A stretch of DNA of 64,000 nt from Actinomadura sp. NBRC 104412. GTDB lineage: Bacteria; Actinomycetota; Actinomycetes; Streptosporangiales; Streptosporangiaceae. The stretch lies in NCBI RefSeq assembly GCF_030269515.1, contig NZ_BSTM01000029.1:22662-86661 (forward strand), given 5' to 3'. This document shows positions 51,408 to 59,639 of this stretch, piece after piece. Below the pieces are notes generated by a model. The model was not told where the DNA came from, made no database searches, and worked only from the letters and a program-made list of their open reading frames with translations. How positions within the stretch are numbered: the stretch's first letter is position 1; every line of letters begins with the position of its first letter. The translations under genes were made by a program, and so were the position numbers.

Positions 51408-54400
51408 TCATGGAATCCCGGTGCCGCGATGCGATTCCAGTGCGTAGCGGATGCGGGCGCTGACCAGAAGGGCCTCGTCCGCGGGGCAGTCCAGGAGCCT
51501 GCTCACCACTTCGACCAGTTGGTCGTCGCTGAGGTCGGGCTCGCGTGCGGCCACCTGTCCCACCAGGGCGACCAGTTCCTCGCGTTTGTAGGTGACGATG
51601 GAGCGCCCCTGGTGGATGGATTCCGGAGGCGAGGGCGCCTGTTCGGGTTCGGGCTCTGGTGCGGGTTCAGGCTCGGGTGCGGGTGCGGGTTCGGGCTCGG
51701 GTGGTGGGGGTTGCTTCGGGCGGGTCTCGTTGGTGAAGCGGGTCAGCAGGATCTCGAAGAGGGTGGCGGTGGGGGTGACGATGTCGGCCAGGTCTCGGGG
51801 TGGTGCCGTGGGCGGCTCGGTGCCGGGCGCCGGGAGCGCGGGGCCGCCGTGACCGACGAGGATCGTGCGCGGCGCGTACCAGAGCAGGAACAGGGCTTCC
51901 GCGCCCGCGCCGTGCTCGCCGTCCACGATGACCACGTCGAAGGCGTCCGGGGTGGACGGGAGAACGTCCGGGATGCGCCATAGGGGGACGATCCACACCG
52001 GCACTATCTCGGTGGGTTCGGTGGAGGCACGGTTGATACGCGCCAGGCATTCGCCCCATGCCTGCGCGGCGGCCAGGCGGGCACTGGCCTCGCGTAGGCG
52101 TTCACCCGCTTTCTCCAACTCCGCGCGCAGGCGTAGTTCGGTGGCGGAGCGGGGCAGTTCGGCAAGACCGGCCATGGCGCGCGCCCAGGCCCACGCCTCT
52201 TCCCAGCGTTCCAGGCGTTCGGGCCAGGCGGTTTCACCGGCGGTCGCCACGAGGAGGTCGGCGAGTTCGGGGTGGGCTGCGCGCAGGCGGGCCAGCAGTT
52301 GGTCACAGCGTGCTTGGAGTGCGCGCTCGTGCCGTGCCTCGGCCAGGCCGCGCAGGGCGCGGGCGTAGGCGTCGGCGTCGCGGGCGTCGATCGCGGCGAG
52401 GGCGGCGTCCAGCTCGGGTGGGGCGTGATCGGCGACGGCGATCGCGTCACGGAGAGTGGTGATGTCGGCCGTTGCGCGTCCCGCGCCGATGCCGAGCAGG
52501 GCGCTCTCCAAGGCGGTCACGTATCCGTGCCATTGGACGGGGTGGGTGAGCTGGATGCCGAGCCCGGCGCGGCTGAGCAGTTCGGCGGTCTCGTTGATGG
52601 CGGGCAGGACATTCCGAATCCGGCTGAGGCGGGCATGCGCGCGTGCGAAGCGGGCGACCCGGTCTTCCAGGGGGACGTCGGCGGGGAACGACACGCCCGC
52701 GGCCTCCCACACATATTGCAGTTCGCGGCACGCGATCAGCACCATGAGGTGGGTGAACAGGACGTCGAGCTGTTCGGGCGTGACGGGCGCCCCGCCGTCG
52801 ACGGTGATGCCCTGCAACAGAGGCTCGGTCTGGCGCTGGGTGGCGGACCGCAGCGGCCCGCGCTTCAGCGTCCCGCCGTCCGCGAGGTAGTGACGGAGCT
52901 GCTGCGCGGCGCCCGCGACCTTGCGAAGGTTCGGTTCGCTGGGTGGCAGCACGACGCGGTGCCCGGCGAGCGACCGCATGGCGCGCTCGGCCCAACCGGC
53001 GCGGGACGTCATCTCCGCGACCCGGTCCCAGACGGCCGGGCGGCGCCGGGCGAGCGCGTCCTCGAACGCGCGCACGGCGTGGTCCGCCTGGTCCCAGCCG
53101 CCCGGATGCCCTTCGAGGCCGAGCTCGCGCAGCGCGGCGCCGATGGTGTCGGCGCAGCCGTCGAGGCGGGCGAGCAGGCGCGGATCGCAGCGGCGCAACC
53201 GGCGGGAGAGGGTGGTCTCGGCGCGTTCGGCGCGGGCGTTGGCGGTCGCCTCCGCCTCGATCAGCGTCCGCAGGTACGGCGGGGTCGGCAGGGTGGCCGG
53301 GTCCACGTCCCGCTGGGCCGTGCGGGCACGGCGGGACGGTGTCGCCGTGGCCAGGAGGCGGACGAGCTCGGCGGCCTCGGCACCGGAGATCGGGGGCCGT
53401 TCGGGCAGCCCGTGCCGTGGCGGCAGCCAGCCGTGGTCGGCGGCCTCGGCGCGCAGCCGCAGGTCCAGGTCGGAGCGGCCGCCTCCGTACCCGGAGCCGA
53501 GATCGTGGGAGCCGGCGCCCTCGGCGTCGCGCAGCCGGTCGGCGAGCCCGGCGGCCGTCTCCCGCGCGCGGGCCTCGCGTGCCGCGAGGTCGTCCACGTG
53601 CTGCGCGTGCCCGTAGGCGTCGTGGTCGGCGGCCCGCGCGAGCAGCCCGGCCACGACGCGGTCGGGGTCGCCCGCCTCGCCCGCCGGTTCGGCGTCGGTG
53701 ACGGCCGCGCACAGCCCCGCGATGCCCTCCGGCAGGGTGGCGTGCAAGTCGCGCGCCGCCGCGCCGTCCGGGACGGCGACCAGCACCCGGCGGCCCCGGG
53801 TGAGCATCCCGCCGATCATGTCGGCGATCGTCGCCGGACCGCTTTCCGCGACGTGCAGGAGGGGTGAGCGCGGCCCGGGTTCGAGGAAGGCCGCGACGCC
53901 TCCCGGCACTGGCCCGTCCCCGAGATGGGCCAGCAAGGTCTCGTAGTGGCCCGCCACGGCGGCGCGTCCCGGCGCACGCAGCACGAGCGCGGGCGCCAGC
54001 CTCAGTTGCGGGACGGACGGCGCGGGCGCGTCCGGCGGGACCGGCGCCCAGTCCTCGCGGAAGCCGACCGTCTCGCCACGGTCGCCGAACGCGGCCGAGC
54101 ACCATTTGCGCAGGACGTCCGACACCGAGGGCCGCAGTCCGATCGCCTGTCCCGACCGGACGGCGTCCCACACCCAGTCGGCGCGGTCGGCGCTGTATCC
54201 GGGCAGGGCCGCGGGCAGCGGCCGGTCCCTGGGCGCGGCGGGCCCGGCGAGCACCACGTCCACGCGGCCGGACCGTTCGTCCACCACGATCCGGACGGGG
54301 GTGGACAGCAGGTGGTCCCGGACGGGACGGCCGCTGGCGGGACGCCACGTCAGCAGGCCCGTGACCAGCGACACCTCGGCGCCGTGCGCGGCCGCCCGGC

Positions 54401-54683
54401 CGGCCATGCCGCGCAGGGTCCGGTACCAGTGCCGCATCGCGAGCCAGCCGTCGAACTCCTCCAGCACCGCGGGCGGCGTCAGCGGGATCACCGGGACGCT
54501 GAACAGCGCGTCGCCGGGGCCCGCGTCGGTCTCCACGTAGACCTCGCCGGGCAGGTCGGCCAGCCAGTGCACCTCGTCGTTGGCGGCACGCTCGCGGCCG
54601 GTCTCGCGGCGCGCCGCGGCCAGGTCGCGCAGGTACCCGAGGAGCGCCCGTGCCCCGTCGAGCCCTGGGACCACCTCAGGCAC
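51408..54683 (-). CDS. Large degenerate SF1-helicase-like protein
   Basis: 1091-residue uninterrupted ORF, GTG start after GGAGGGGAG. The layout follows large actinobacterial SF1 (DNA2/UPF1-like) helicases. The N-terminal ALLGYLRDLAAA..VHWLADLPGE block is typical. At 279-305, ESGPATIADMIGGMLTRG aligns with the Walker A region GPPGTGKTHTIANLIGHLL, but the Gly-Lys-Thr is absent. At 916-922 DVVIVDG replaces motif II DVVIVDEASQ, and VGHGGPALPA (943-952) replaces motif III GDDKQ. The second RecA domain is missing, replaced by a Glu-Pro repeat tract and a short helical tail. It is probably a non-catalytic scaffold descended from a helicase. No nuclease or defence partner is visible beside it. Confidence 0.65.
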   Translation of the reverse strand: MPEVVPGLDGARALLGYLRDLAAARRETGRERAANDEVHWLADLPGEVYVETDAGPGDALFSVPVIPLTPPAVLEEFDGWLAMRHWYRTLRGMAGRAAAHGAEVSLVTGLLTWRPASGRPVRDHLLSTPVRIVVDERSGRVDVVLAGPAAPRDRPLPAALPGYSADRADWVWDAVRSGQAIGLRPSVSDVLRKWCSAAFGDRGETVGFREDWAPVPPDAPAPSVPQLRLAPALVLRAPGRAAVAGHYETLLAHLGDGPVPGGVAAFLEPGPRSPLLHVAESGPATIADMIGGMLTRGRRVLVAVPDGAAARDLHATLPEGIAGLCAAVTDAEPAGEAGDPDRVVAGLLARAADHDAYGHAQHVDDLAAREARARETAAGLADRLRDAEGAGSHDLGSGYGGGRSDLDLRLRAEAADHGWLPPRHGLPERPPISGAEAAELVRLLATATPSRRARTAQRDVDPATLPTPPYLRTLIEAEATANARAERAETTLSRRLRRCDPRLLARLDGCADTIGAALRELGLEGHPGGWDQADHAVRAFEDALARRRPAVWDRVAEMTSRAGWAERAMRSLAGHRVVLPPSEPNLRKVAGAAQQLRHYLADGGTLKRGPLRSATQRQTEPLLQGITVDGGAPVTPEQLDVLFTHLMVLIACRELQYVWEAAGVSFPADVPLEDRVARFARAHARLSRIRNVLPAINETAELLSRAGLGIQLTHPVQWHGYVTALESALLGIGAGRATADITTLRDAIAVADHAPPELDAALAAIDARDADAYARALRGLAEARHERALQARCDQLLARLRAAHPELADLLVATAGETAWPERLERWEEAWAWARAMAGLAELPRSATELRLRAELEKAGERLREASARLAAAQAWGECLARINRASTEPTEIVPVWIVPLWRIPDVLPSTPDAFDVVIVDGEHGAGAEALFLLWYAPRTILVGHGGPALPAPGTEPPTAPPRDLADIVTPTATLFEILLTRFTNETRPKQPPPPEPEPAPAPEPEPAPEPEPEQAPSPPESIHQGRSIVTYKREELVALVGQVAAREPDLSDDQLVEVVSRLLDCPADEALLVSARIRYALESHRGTGIP

Positions 54684-54782
54684 CGCGGCTCCCCTCCGAC
54701 GACTGACGAGAAACGCACCGGGTCACCAGCCCGATCTAACACCGTGCGGACCCGCCGTCCAAGGGGCTCGGGGCGCGCGGCG

Positions 54783-54986
54783 TCAGCGCGAGTGCGCCGG
54801 GTGGCGTCCCTCGTCCGGGAGCATGATCCATAGGACGATGTAGACCACGAACTGCGGTCCGGGCAGCAGGCAGGAGAGCAGCGCCAGCATCCGGACGGTC
54901 CAGGGGGCCATCCCGAACCGCCGGGCGAGCGCGGCGCACACGCCCGCGATGACCCGCCCCTCGCGGGGGCGGTAGATTCCGTTCAT
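54783..54986 (-). CDS. PspC-domain membrane protein
   Basis: 67-residue phage-shock-protein-C-type protein. The family pattern is clear: YRPREGRVIAGVCAALARRFG, then VRMLALLSCLLPGPQFVVYIVLWIMLPDE with two hydrophobic segments. PspC proteins sense or respond to membrane stress; here it is monocistronic with no pspA nearby. ATG start, with GGAGAC seven bases upstream. Confidence 0.9.
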   Translation of the reverse strand: MNGIYRPREGRVIAGVCAALARRFGMAPWTVRMLALLSCLLPGPQFVVYIVLWIMLPDEGRHPAHSR

Positions 54987-55103
54987 GGTGATGTCTCCCC
55001 GATCGGGTTCTTGGATTCATCACCCACGCTAGGAACCGGAAACACGCACCGGATCGCCCTCGGGACCGGTTTTGGACCCTACTCGCGGATTAGGGGAGAT
55101 CCC

Positions 55104-55814
55104 TTAGGGGTTCCGGCCGCCTCGGCCACCGGGGTTCTTGTTGTGCGCGGCGATCAGGGCGGGCAGGCCCGCGAGGTCGTCCAGGACGAACGTGGCGCTC
55201 GCCGGCACCCCTTCCTCCTCCTGGATCACGCCCCAGGGGCCGCGCCGCAGGAACGCCGCCTGCATGCCGAAACCGAGCGGCGCGCGCACGTCGTTGTCGA
55301 TGCGGTCGCCCACGTAGAGGATCTCGCCGGGCGGGCGGCCCGCCAGCTCGGCGCAGCGGGCGAAGAACTCCGGAGCGGGCTTCTCCACGCCCCACACCTC
55401 GGAGATCCCGACCGCGTCCGCGTCCAGGTCCAGCGCGGCGAGCTGCGCCTCGGCCTCCATCGGCTGGTTGCCCGCGATGCCGATGAACAGGCCCAGGTCG
55501 CGCAGGCCCGCCAGGCAGTCCCGGACATCCGGGTAGAGGTCGGACGGGCCGAAGCCGTTCGGCAGGCCCGCCTCGGCCCGCCGCCTCCGCTCCAGCGCCA
55601 GGTCGAACCCGGGACGGAAGTACTCCAGCACGTCCCGGTTGGTGCCGCCGCCCGCCAGGACCGCGCCCAGCTTGGCCAGGAAGGTGTGCCGGGGGACGCC
55701 GAGCCAGTCCGCCCACCGGCCGTAGATCTCGCCCTCGTTGATCAGGGTCTCGCCGATGTCGAGGAAGACCGCGCGGATCCGCGGCGCCCCGGCGTCCTCC
55801 GTGCCCGCCGTCAT
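55104..55814 (-). CDS. HAD-family hydrolase
   Basis: 236-residue haloacid-dehalogenase-type phosphatase-like enzyme. Motif I is FLDIGETLIN (Asp19 nucleophile; the usual second Asp is Gly21), with a helical cap, GIAGNQP (motif II), VEKPAPEFF (motif III Lys) and YVGDRIDNDV (motif IV). The Gly in place of the second Asp is found in a common actinobacterial subgroup, so activity is uncertain but possible. Its start overlaps the stop of the MBL gene upstream (ATGA). Substrate unknown. Confidence 0.88.
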   Translation of the reverse strand: MTAGTEDAGAPRIRAVFLDIGETLINEGEIYGRWADWLGVPRHTFLAKLGAVLAGGGTNRDVLEYFRPGFDLALERRRRAEAGLPNGFGPSDLYPDVRDCLAGLRDLGLFIGIAGNQPMEAEAQLAALDLDADAVGISEVWGVEKPAPEFFARCAELAGRPPGEILYVGDRIDNDVRAPLGFGMQAAFLRRGPWGVIQEEEGVPASATFVLDDLAGLPALIAAHNKNPGGRGGRNP

Positions 55815-56458
55815 CCGAGGTCGACCGACTCGCCGGGCGTGAGCCGCCGGAAGTCCTTGCCCAGCTCCTCGCCCGCGGCCTCGACATGCTTGATCATCAC
55901 GCCCAGGCCGTTGTCGTTCAGCAGCCCGTCGTGGACCACGAACGCCCGTTCGGGACGCACCTCCCGGGTGTACTGGTACAGCTCGGGGACCTTCATCCAC
56001 GGCGCGTTGCCGGGCAGGCACAGCGTCCGGACGGGCTCGGACGGCACGGTCAGCGCGTCGCCCGGGTGGAACACCTCGCCGTCGATCAGGAAGCCGGTGT
56101 TGGGGATCGGCGGCACGTCCGGATGCAGGATCTCGTGGGACTCCCCGTAGACGTGCACGTCGAACCCGGCGACGGTGAAGGTGTCCTCGTGCCCGACCTC
56201 GTGTACCCGCCCGCCCAGGTCGGCCAGGGTCTGGGCGACGACGCGCGAGGTCCACACCTCCAGCGCCGGGTTCTCCGCCATCGCCTTGCGGATCCGGTCG
56301 GGGACGAAGTGGTCGACGTGCTCGTGCGTGATCAGGACGGCGTCCGCGCCGGCCAGTGGCTCGTCCTCCTCGGGGGTGAACGCCCCGGGGTCGATGACCA
56401 GGGTCCGATCGTCCTTCTGCAGCCGCACGCAGGCGTGTCCGAGCTTGGTCAGTCGCAT
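55811..56458 (-). CDS. UlaG-like metallo-beta-lactamase-fold hydrolase
   Basis: 215-residue MBL-fold protein with metal-binding His45-x-His47-x-Asp49-His50 (THEHVDHF), further metal ligands in ESHEILHP and FHPGDALTV. It begins MRLTKLGHACVRL, typical of the UlaG/YtnP-like group, which hydrolyses phosphodiesters or lactones. Coupled to the HAD gene and divergent from the APH-like gene across the KstR-type operator, so both operons may share control. Confidence 0.88.
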   Translation of the reverse strand: MRLTKLGHACVRLQKDDRTLVIDPGAFTPEEDEPLAGADAVLITHEHVDHFVPDRIRKAMAENPALEVWTSRVVAQTLADLGGRVHEVGHEDTFTVAGFDVHVYGESHEILHPDVPPIPNTGFLIDGEVFHPGDALTVPSEPVRTLCLPGNAPWMKVPELYQYTREVRPERAFVVHDGLLNDNGLGVMIKHVEAAGEELGKDFRRLTPGESVDLG

Positions 56459-56505
56459 CCCTCGATCTTTTCACGCCGGGCATTGACCGCCACCCGGGGC
56501 ATTGA

Positions 56506-56519
56506 TAGAACACGTTCTA
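56506..56519. promoter_or_regulatory. KstR-type operator
   Basis: TAGAACACGTTCTA matches the KstR consensus TnnAACnnGTTnnA at every defined position and has perfect 6-bp arms. KstR is the TetR-family repressor of cholesterol and fatty-acid-type catabolism in mycobacteria and relatives. The site lies 54 bases before the APH-like start and 47 bases before the divergent MBL gene. A related TetR protein could bind instead. Confidence 0.7.
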
Positions 56520-56573
56520 CTTCGCTGTCCGGGGGCGGACCACCCCCCGACCCGGCGGCACGAGGGAGCCGGC

Positions 56574-57632
56574 ATGCCCGTACCCGACCAGCGCGATCCG
56601 GAGATCACCCTGCGCGGCCTGGCGGGCTGGCTGGACGGGCGGTTGCCCGGCGCCCGCATTACCACCCTGGAGACCCCGGCGACCAGCGGCTTCTCCAACG
56701 AGACGCTGATGTTCGAGGCGAACTGGACCGACCCGGAAGACGGCGCCGACCGCCACGGCACCTATGTCGCCAGGGTCGCCCCCGTCCGGTACCAGGTCTT
56801 CCCCGAGCCGCGCTTCGAGGAGCAGTACCGGCTGATACGGATCCTGGATGAGCGCACCGACATCCCGGTCCCGCCCATCCTCTGGTACGAGGCGTCCTCG
56901 GATCCGCTCGGCGCTCCGTTCTTCGTGATGGAGCATGTCGAGGGCCGCGTTCCCACGGACATGCCCCCGTACCACACCGACGGCTGGGTGACCGAGGTGC
57001 CGCCGGAGGAACGGGCCGCGATGTGGTGGTCCGCCTTGGAGATCCTCGCCCGCATCCACAGGCTCGACCCCCTCGCCCTGGGCCTGGGTTTCCTCGACCA
57101 GCCCGCCTGGGGTCCGACCGGGCTGCCGCAGCGCCTCGCCTACTACGAGCACTTCATGCACTGGGGGTACAACGGGCCGCAGGACGTGGTGGCGAAAGCG
57201 CTCACCTGGCTGAAGGCCAACCTGCCGGAGGAACCCGAGCCTCCGGTCCTGCTGTGGGGCGACTCGCGCATCGGCAACGTCATCTTCCAGGACGGCATGC
57301 CCAAGGCGGTCCTGGACTGGGAGATGGCGGTGCTGGGCGCGCCCGAGGAGGACCTGGCCTGGTTCATGTTCCTCGATCGCCACCACAGCGAGGGCATGGG
57401 CGTGCCCAGGCTCACGGGGTTCCCCTCCTACGAGGAGACGATCGCGCGCTACGAGGAGCTGCTGGGGCGGCCAATGCGCGACCTCGCCTACTACGAGATC
57501 CTGTCCGGCTTCAAGTTCTCCGTGATCATGGCCCGGATCGGGCAGGCGATGATCGATTTCGGCTGGATCGAACCCGACAACCCCTTCCCGCACGACAACA
57601 ACTGCACCCGCCTGCTGGCCACGATCCTGTGA
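56574..57632 (+). CDS. APH/ACAD10-like phosphotransferase family protein
   Basis: 352-residue kinase-fold protein, distinct from the copy at 3541. N-lobe with SGFSNETLMFEANW, catalytic loop LLWGDSRIGNVIF and metal site VLDWEMAVLG. The catalytic His-Gly-Asp has Trp instead of His, which is usual in this ACAD10-like subgroup. The ATG at 56574 follows GGGAGCCGGC. The KstR-type operator upstream and a lipocalin-like gene downstream point to lipid or steroid metabolism. Substrate unknown. Confidence 0.85.
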   Translation: MPVPDQRDPEITLRGLAGWLDGRLPGARITTLETPATSGFSNETLMFEANWTDPEDGADRHGTYVARVAPVRYQVFPEPRFEEQYRLIRILDERTDIPVPPILWYEASSDPLGAPFFVMEHVEGRVPTDMPPYHTDGWVTEVPPEERAAMWWSALEILARIHRLDPLALGLGFLDQPAWGPTGLPQRLAYYEHFMHWGYNGPQDVVAKALTWLKANLPEEPEPPVLLWGDSRIGNVIFQDGMPKAVLDWEMAVLGAPEEDLAWFMFLDRHHSEGMGVPRLTGFPSYEETIARYEELLGRPMRDLAYYEILSGFKFSVIMARIGQAMIDFGWIEPDNPFPHDNNCTRLLATIL

Positions 57633-57696
57633 TCGGGCGCGAGCCCGGGGCGTCCGGCGCCGTCCCCGGGAACAGCACAGAAAGGGGCCTCCTCAC

Positions 57697-58803
57697 ATGA
57701 CGCTCTCGCCGCTCGACGACTACCCGATCCACCAGGCACCCGAGGTGATGCGGCACGTCACCACCTCCGACCGCAACTTCTACGACCGGTACTACTTCAA
57801 CCTGCACGGCTGCTCCGACGAGCTGATGCTGATCGTCGGGCTCGGGCAGTACCCCAACCTGGGCGTGATGGACGCCTTCGCGCTGGTCCGCAGGGGTCCC
57901 GCGCACAAGGTCGTGCGAGCCTCGCGGGAGCTGGGGCTGGACCGGATGGACACCAGGGTCGGGCCGTTCCGGGTGGAGGTCGTCGAGGGCCTGCGGCGGC
58001 TGCGGGTCGTTCTGGACGACAACGAGCACGGGCTGTCGTTCGACCTGGACTGGGAGGGCGCCATCCCGGCCCAGCTTGAGCCGCCGCACTACCTGCGCTG
58101 GCAGGAGCGCGTGATGTTCGACTCGCGGCGGCTGGCGCAGACCGGCCGCTGGTCCGGAACGATCACGGTGGACGGCGAGCGGATCGACGTCACACCGGAC
58201 CGGTGGTGGGGGTCGCGGGACCGGTCCTGGGGCATCCGCCCGGTCGGCGAGCCCGAGCCGCCCGGTATCCAGTCCAAGAACGCGGGCACGTTCTACTGGC
58301 TCTACGCGCCCATGCAGTTCGAGGACCACGCGATCCTGTGCATCGTCCAGGAGGACGAGAAGGGCCGGCGGCTGCTCGAAGAGGCGACGCGGGTGTGGCA
58401 GGACGAGTCACGCGAGCCCGAGTACCTGGGGCGTCCCGAGTACCGCCCGGTCTATGTGGGCGGCACGCGGGAGGTCAGCACGGCCACGATCGGGTTCAGC
58501 CCTCCCGGCGGGCGTCCGTTCGCGGTACGGGCCACACCGATCCTGCCCGTCCACATGATGGTGGGCACCGGGTACGGCTTGGAGACCGACTGGAGGCACG
58601 GCATGTACCAGGGGCCCGACCTCAAGGTGCAGGGCGTCTCGTACGACACGCGCAAGGAGGAGGACGCGGCCCGCATGTGGGGGATGGTGGACGCGGTGGG
58701 GCGTTACGAGTACCTGGACGGCGCCGCGCCGACGTCCCACGACACGGGCTACGGGCTGTACGAGTACTGGGCGCTGGGGCCGCATCCCTCGTTCAGGGAT
58801 TGA
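57697..58803 (+). CDS. Lipocalin/AttH-like protein of lipid-catabolic regions
   Basis: 368-residue soluble protein, rich in beta strands, resembling the AttH/DUF7064-type proteins found beside APH-like genes and steroid-degradation genes in actinobacteria. Landmarks include NFYDRYYFNLHGCSDELMLIVG, RWWGSRDRSWGIRPVG and GYGLYEYWALGPHPSF. It begins 64 bases after the kinase gene with GAAAGGGG upstream, so co-transcription is likely. The role may be binding a hydrophobic ligand or an isomerase-like reaction; this is an inference from the neighbourhood. Confidence 0.7.
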   Translation: MTLSPLDDYPIHQAPEVMRHVTTSDRNFYDRYYFNLHGCSDELMLIVGLGQYPNLGVMDAFALVRRGPAHKVVRASRELGLDRMDTRVGPFRVEVVEGLRRLRVVLDDNEHGLSFDLDWEGAIPAQLEPPHYLRWQERVMFDSRRLAQTGRWSGTITVDGERIDVTPDRWWGSRDRSWGIRPVGEPEPPGIQSKNAGTFYWLYAPMQFEDHAILCIVQEDEKGRRLLEEATRVWQDESREPEYLGRPEYRPVYVGGTREVSTATIGFSPPGGRPFAVRATPILPVHMMVGTGYGLETDWRHGMYQGPDLKVQGVSYDTRKEEDAARMWGMVDAVGRYEYLDGAAPTSHDTGYGLYEYWALGPHPSFRD

Positions 58804-58817
58804 GGGGTGGGTCCGGC

Positions 58818-59045
58818 TCACCGCCCGGCCATCATGATCACCCACAGCAGGCCGAGGCCGAACGCGACCGTGGTGAGCACCAGGAACCCCGCGATCACGG
58901 CGCAGGCCAGCCCGCGCGGCTGGTCGCGCCACGTCCCGTAGTGGTCGCGCACCTGCCGGTCCAGCTCCTCCCGCGAGGGCGGGTCGGCGGGGTCACTGGA
59001 CGAGCGCGGCTCGTGCGGCTCTCCCGGCCCGGACGAGGATGTCAC
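58818..59045 (-). CDS. Small membrane protein
   Basis: 75-residue protein from a GTG preceded by GAGG. The first half is hydrophilic (Ser/Pro/Asp/Glu-rich, with SREELDRQVRDHYGTWRDQ), the second half one hydrophobic helix (LACAVIAGFLVLTTVAFGLGLLWVIMM, split). Function unknown; convergent to the lipocalin-like gene. Confidence 0.6.
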   Translation of the reverse strand: MTSSSGPGEPHEPRSSSDPADPPSREELDRQVRDHYGTWRDQPRGLACAVIAGFLVLTTVAFGLGLLWVIMMAGR

Positions 59046-59086
59046 ATGCCTCAGTCTCCCAGAGAGAAGCCCGCTCGACATGCGAA

Positions 59087-59127
59087 GACCGGGACGCCGG
59101 CACCTGGCTCGGGCCGGCGTCCCGGTC
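59087..59127 (-). terminator. Hairpin terminator after HesB-like gene
   Basis: Perfect 15-bp inverted repeat, GACCGGGACGCCGGC (59087-59101) with its complement at 59113-59127 and an 11-base loop, 34 bases beyond the minus-strand stop at 59162. Confidence 0.8.
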
Positions 59128-59161
59128 CGGTCTCGCCGGTCGGGCGCTGGTCAGGCGCCGG

Positions 59162-59461
59162 TCAGAGGCCCGGCCCCCCGGCGACCTCGGCGATGGTGAA
59201 CGCCACGTCGCCCTGCGGGTCGACCTGGGCGTCCAGGGTCTTGTCGTCGAGCATCAAAGCGACGGTCGGCGCGAGGTAGACGCGGGCCCCCTCGGACTCC
59301 ACGACCTGGTCTCCCGCCTCGGGCGCCGGGGCCACCGACAGCCGCAGCGCGTCGGAACCGTCGACCCCGGCCTCGATGCGGATGCCGGTCTCGGGCGGCA
59401 TCTCGGGATTGGCCGTCACGGTGCGGATCACCTGGACGGCGCCGCTGGTCAGGGTGAGCAC
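59162..59461 (-). CDS. HesB/IscA-like protein without cysteine ligands
   Basis: 99-residue protein with the HesB/IscA-type fold pattern: LTLTSGAVQVIRTV, GIRIEAGVDGSDALRLSVAPAP and LDAQVDPQGDVAFTI. The three Cys that hold Fe-S clusters in A-type carriers are all absent, and the protein has no Cys at all, so it cannot work as a normal Fe-S scaffold. Such Cys-free homologues occur in actinobacteria with no known role. GTG start with GAGGAG upstream. Confidence 0.7.
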   Translation of the reverse strand: MLTLTSGAVQVIRTVTANPEMPPETGIRIEAGVDGSDALRLSVAPAPEAGDQVVESEGARVYLAPTVALMLDDKTLDAQVDPQGDVAFTIAEVAGGPGL

Positions 59462-59639
59462 TATCGGCTCCTCGTCTCTAGGGTGCAGTTCCCGGACCCC
59501 TCGGGCGGAGAGCCACGTGTCCCCGCCGCCCGGTGGACCCGTTCGCCCCACCCTCCCCGGACCCACAGCCGGTAAACCTCGATCCACGAGAAATCATGGA
59601 ACGAACCGTGACCGCACCGGGCTCGGCAAACCACCGGGG

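Noticed and set aside
52272..53867. 531-codon plus-strand frame inside the helicase-like gene
   Set aside because: Antisense shadow with no recognisable protein pattern; the minus-strand frame has helicase-like blocks and a proper ribosome site.
56574..57632. Aminoglycoside resistance kinase
   Set aside because: Although APH-fold, the Trp-Gly-Asp catalytic loop and the lipid-catabolic neighbours place it with ACAD10-like proteins rather than resistance enzymes.
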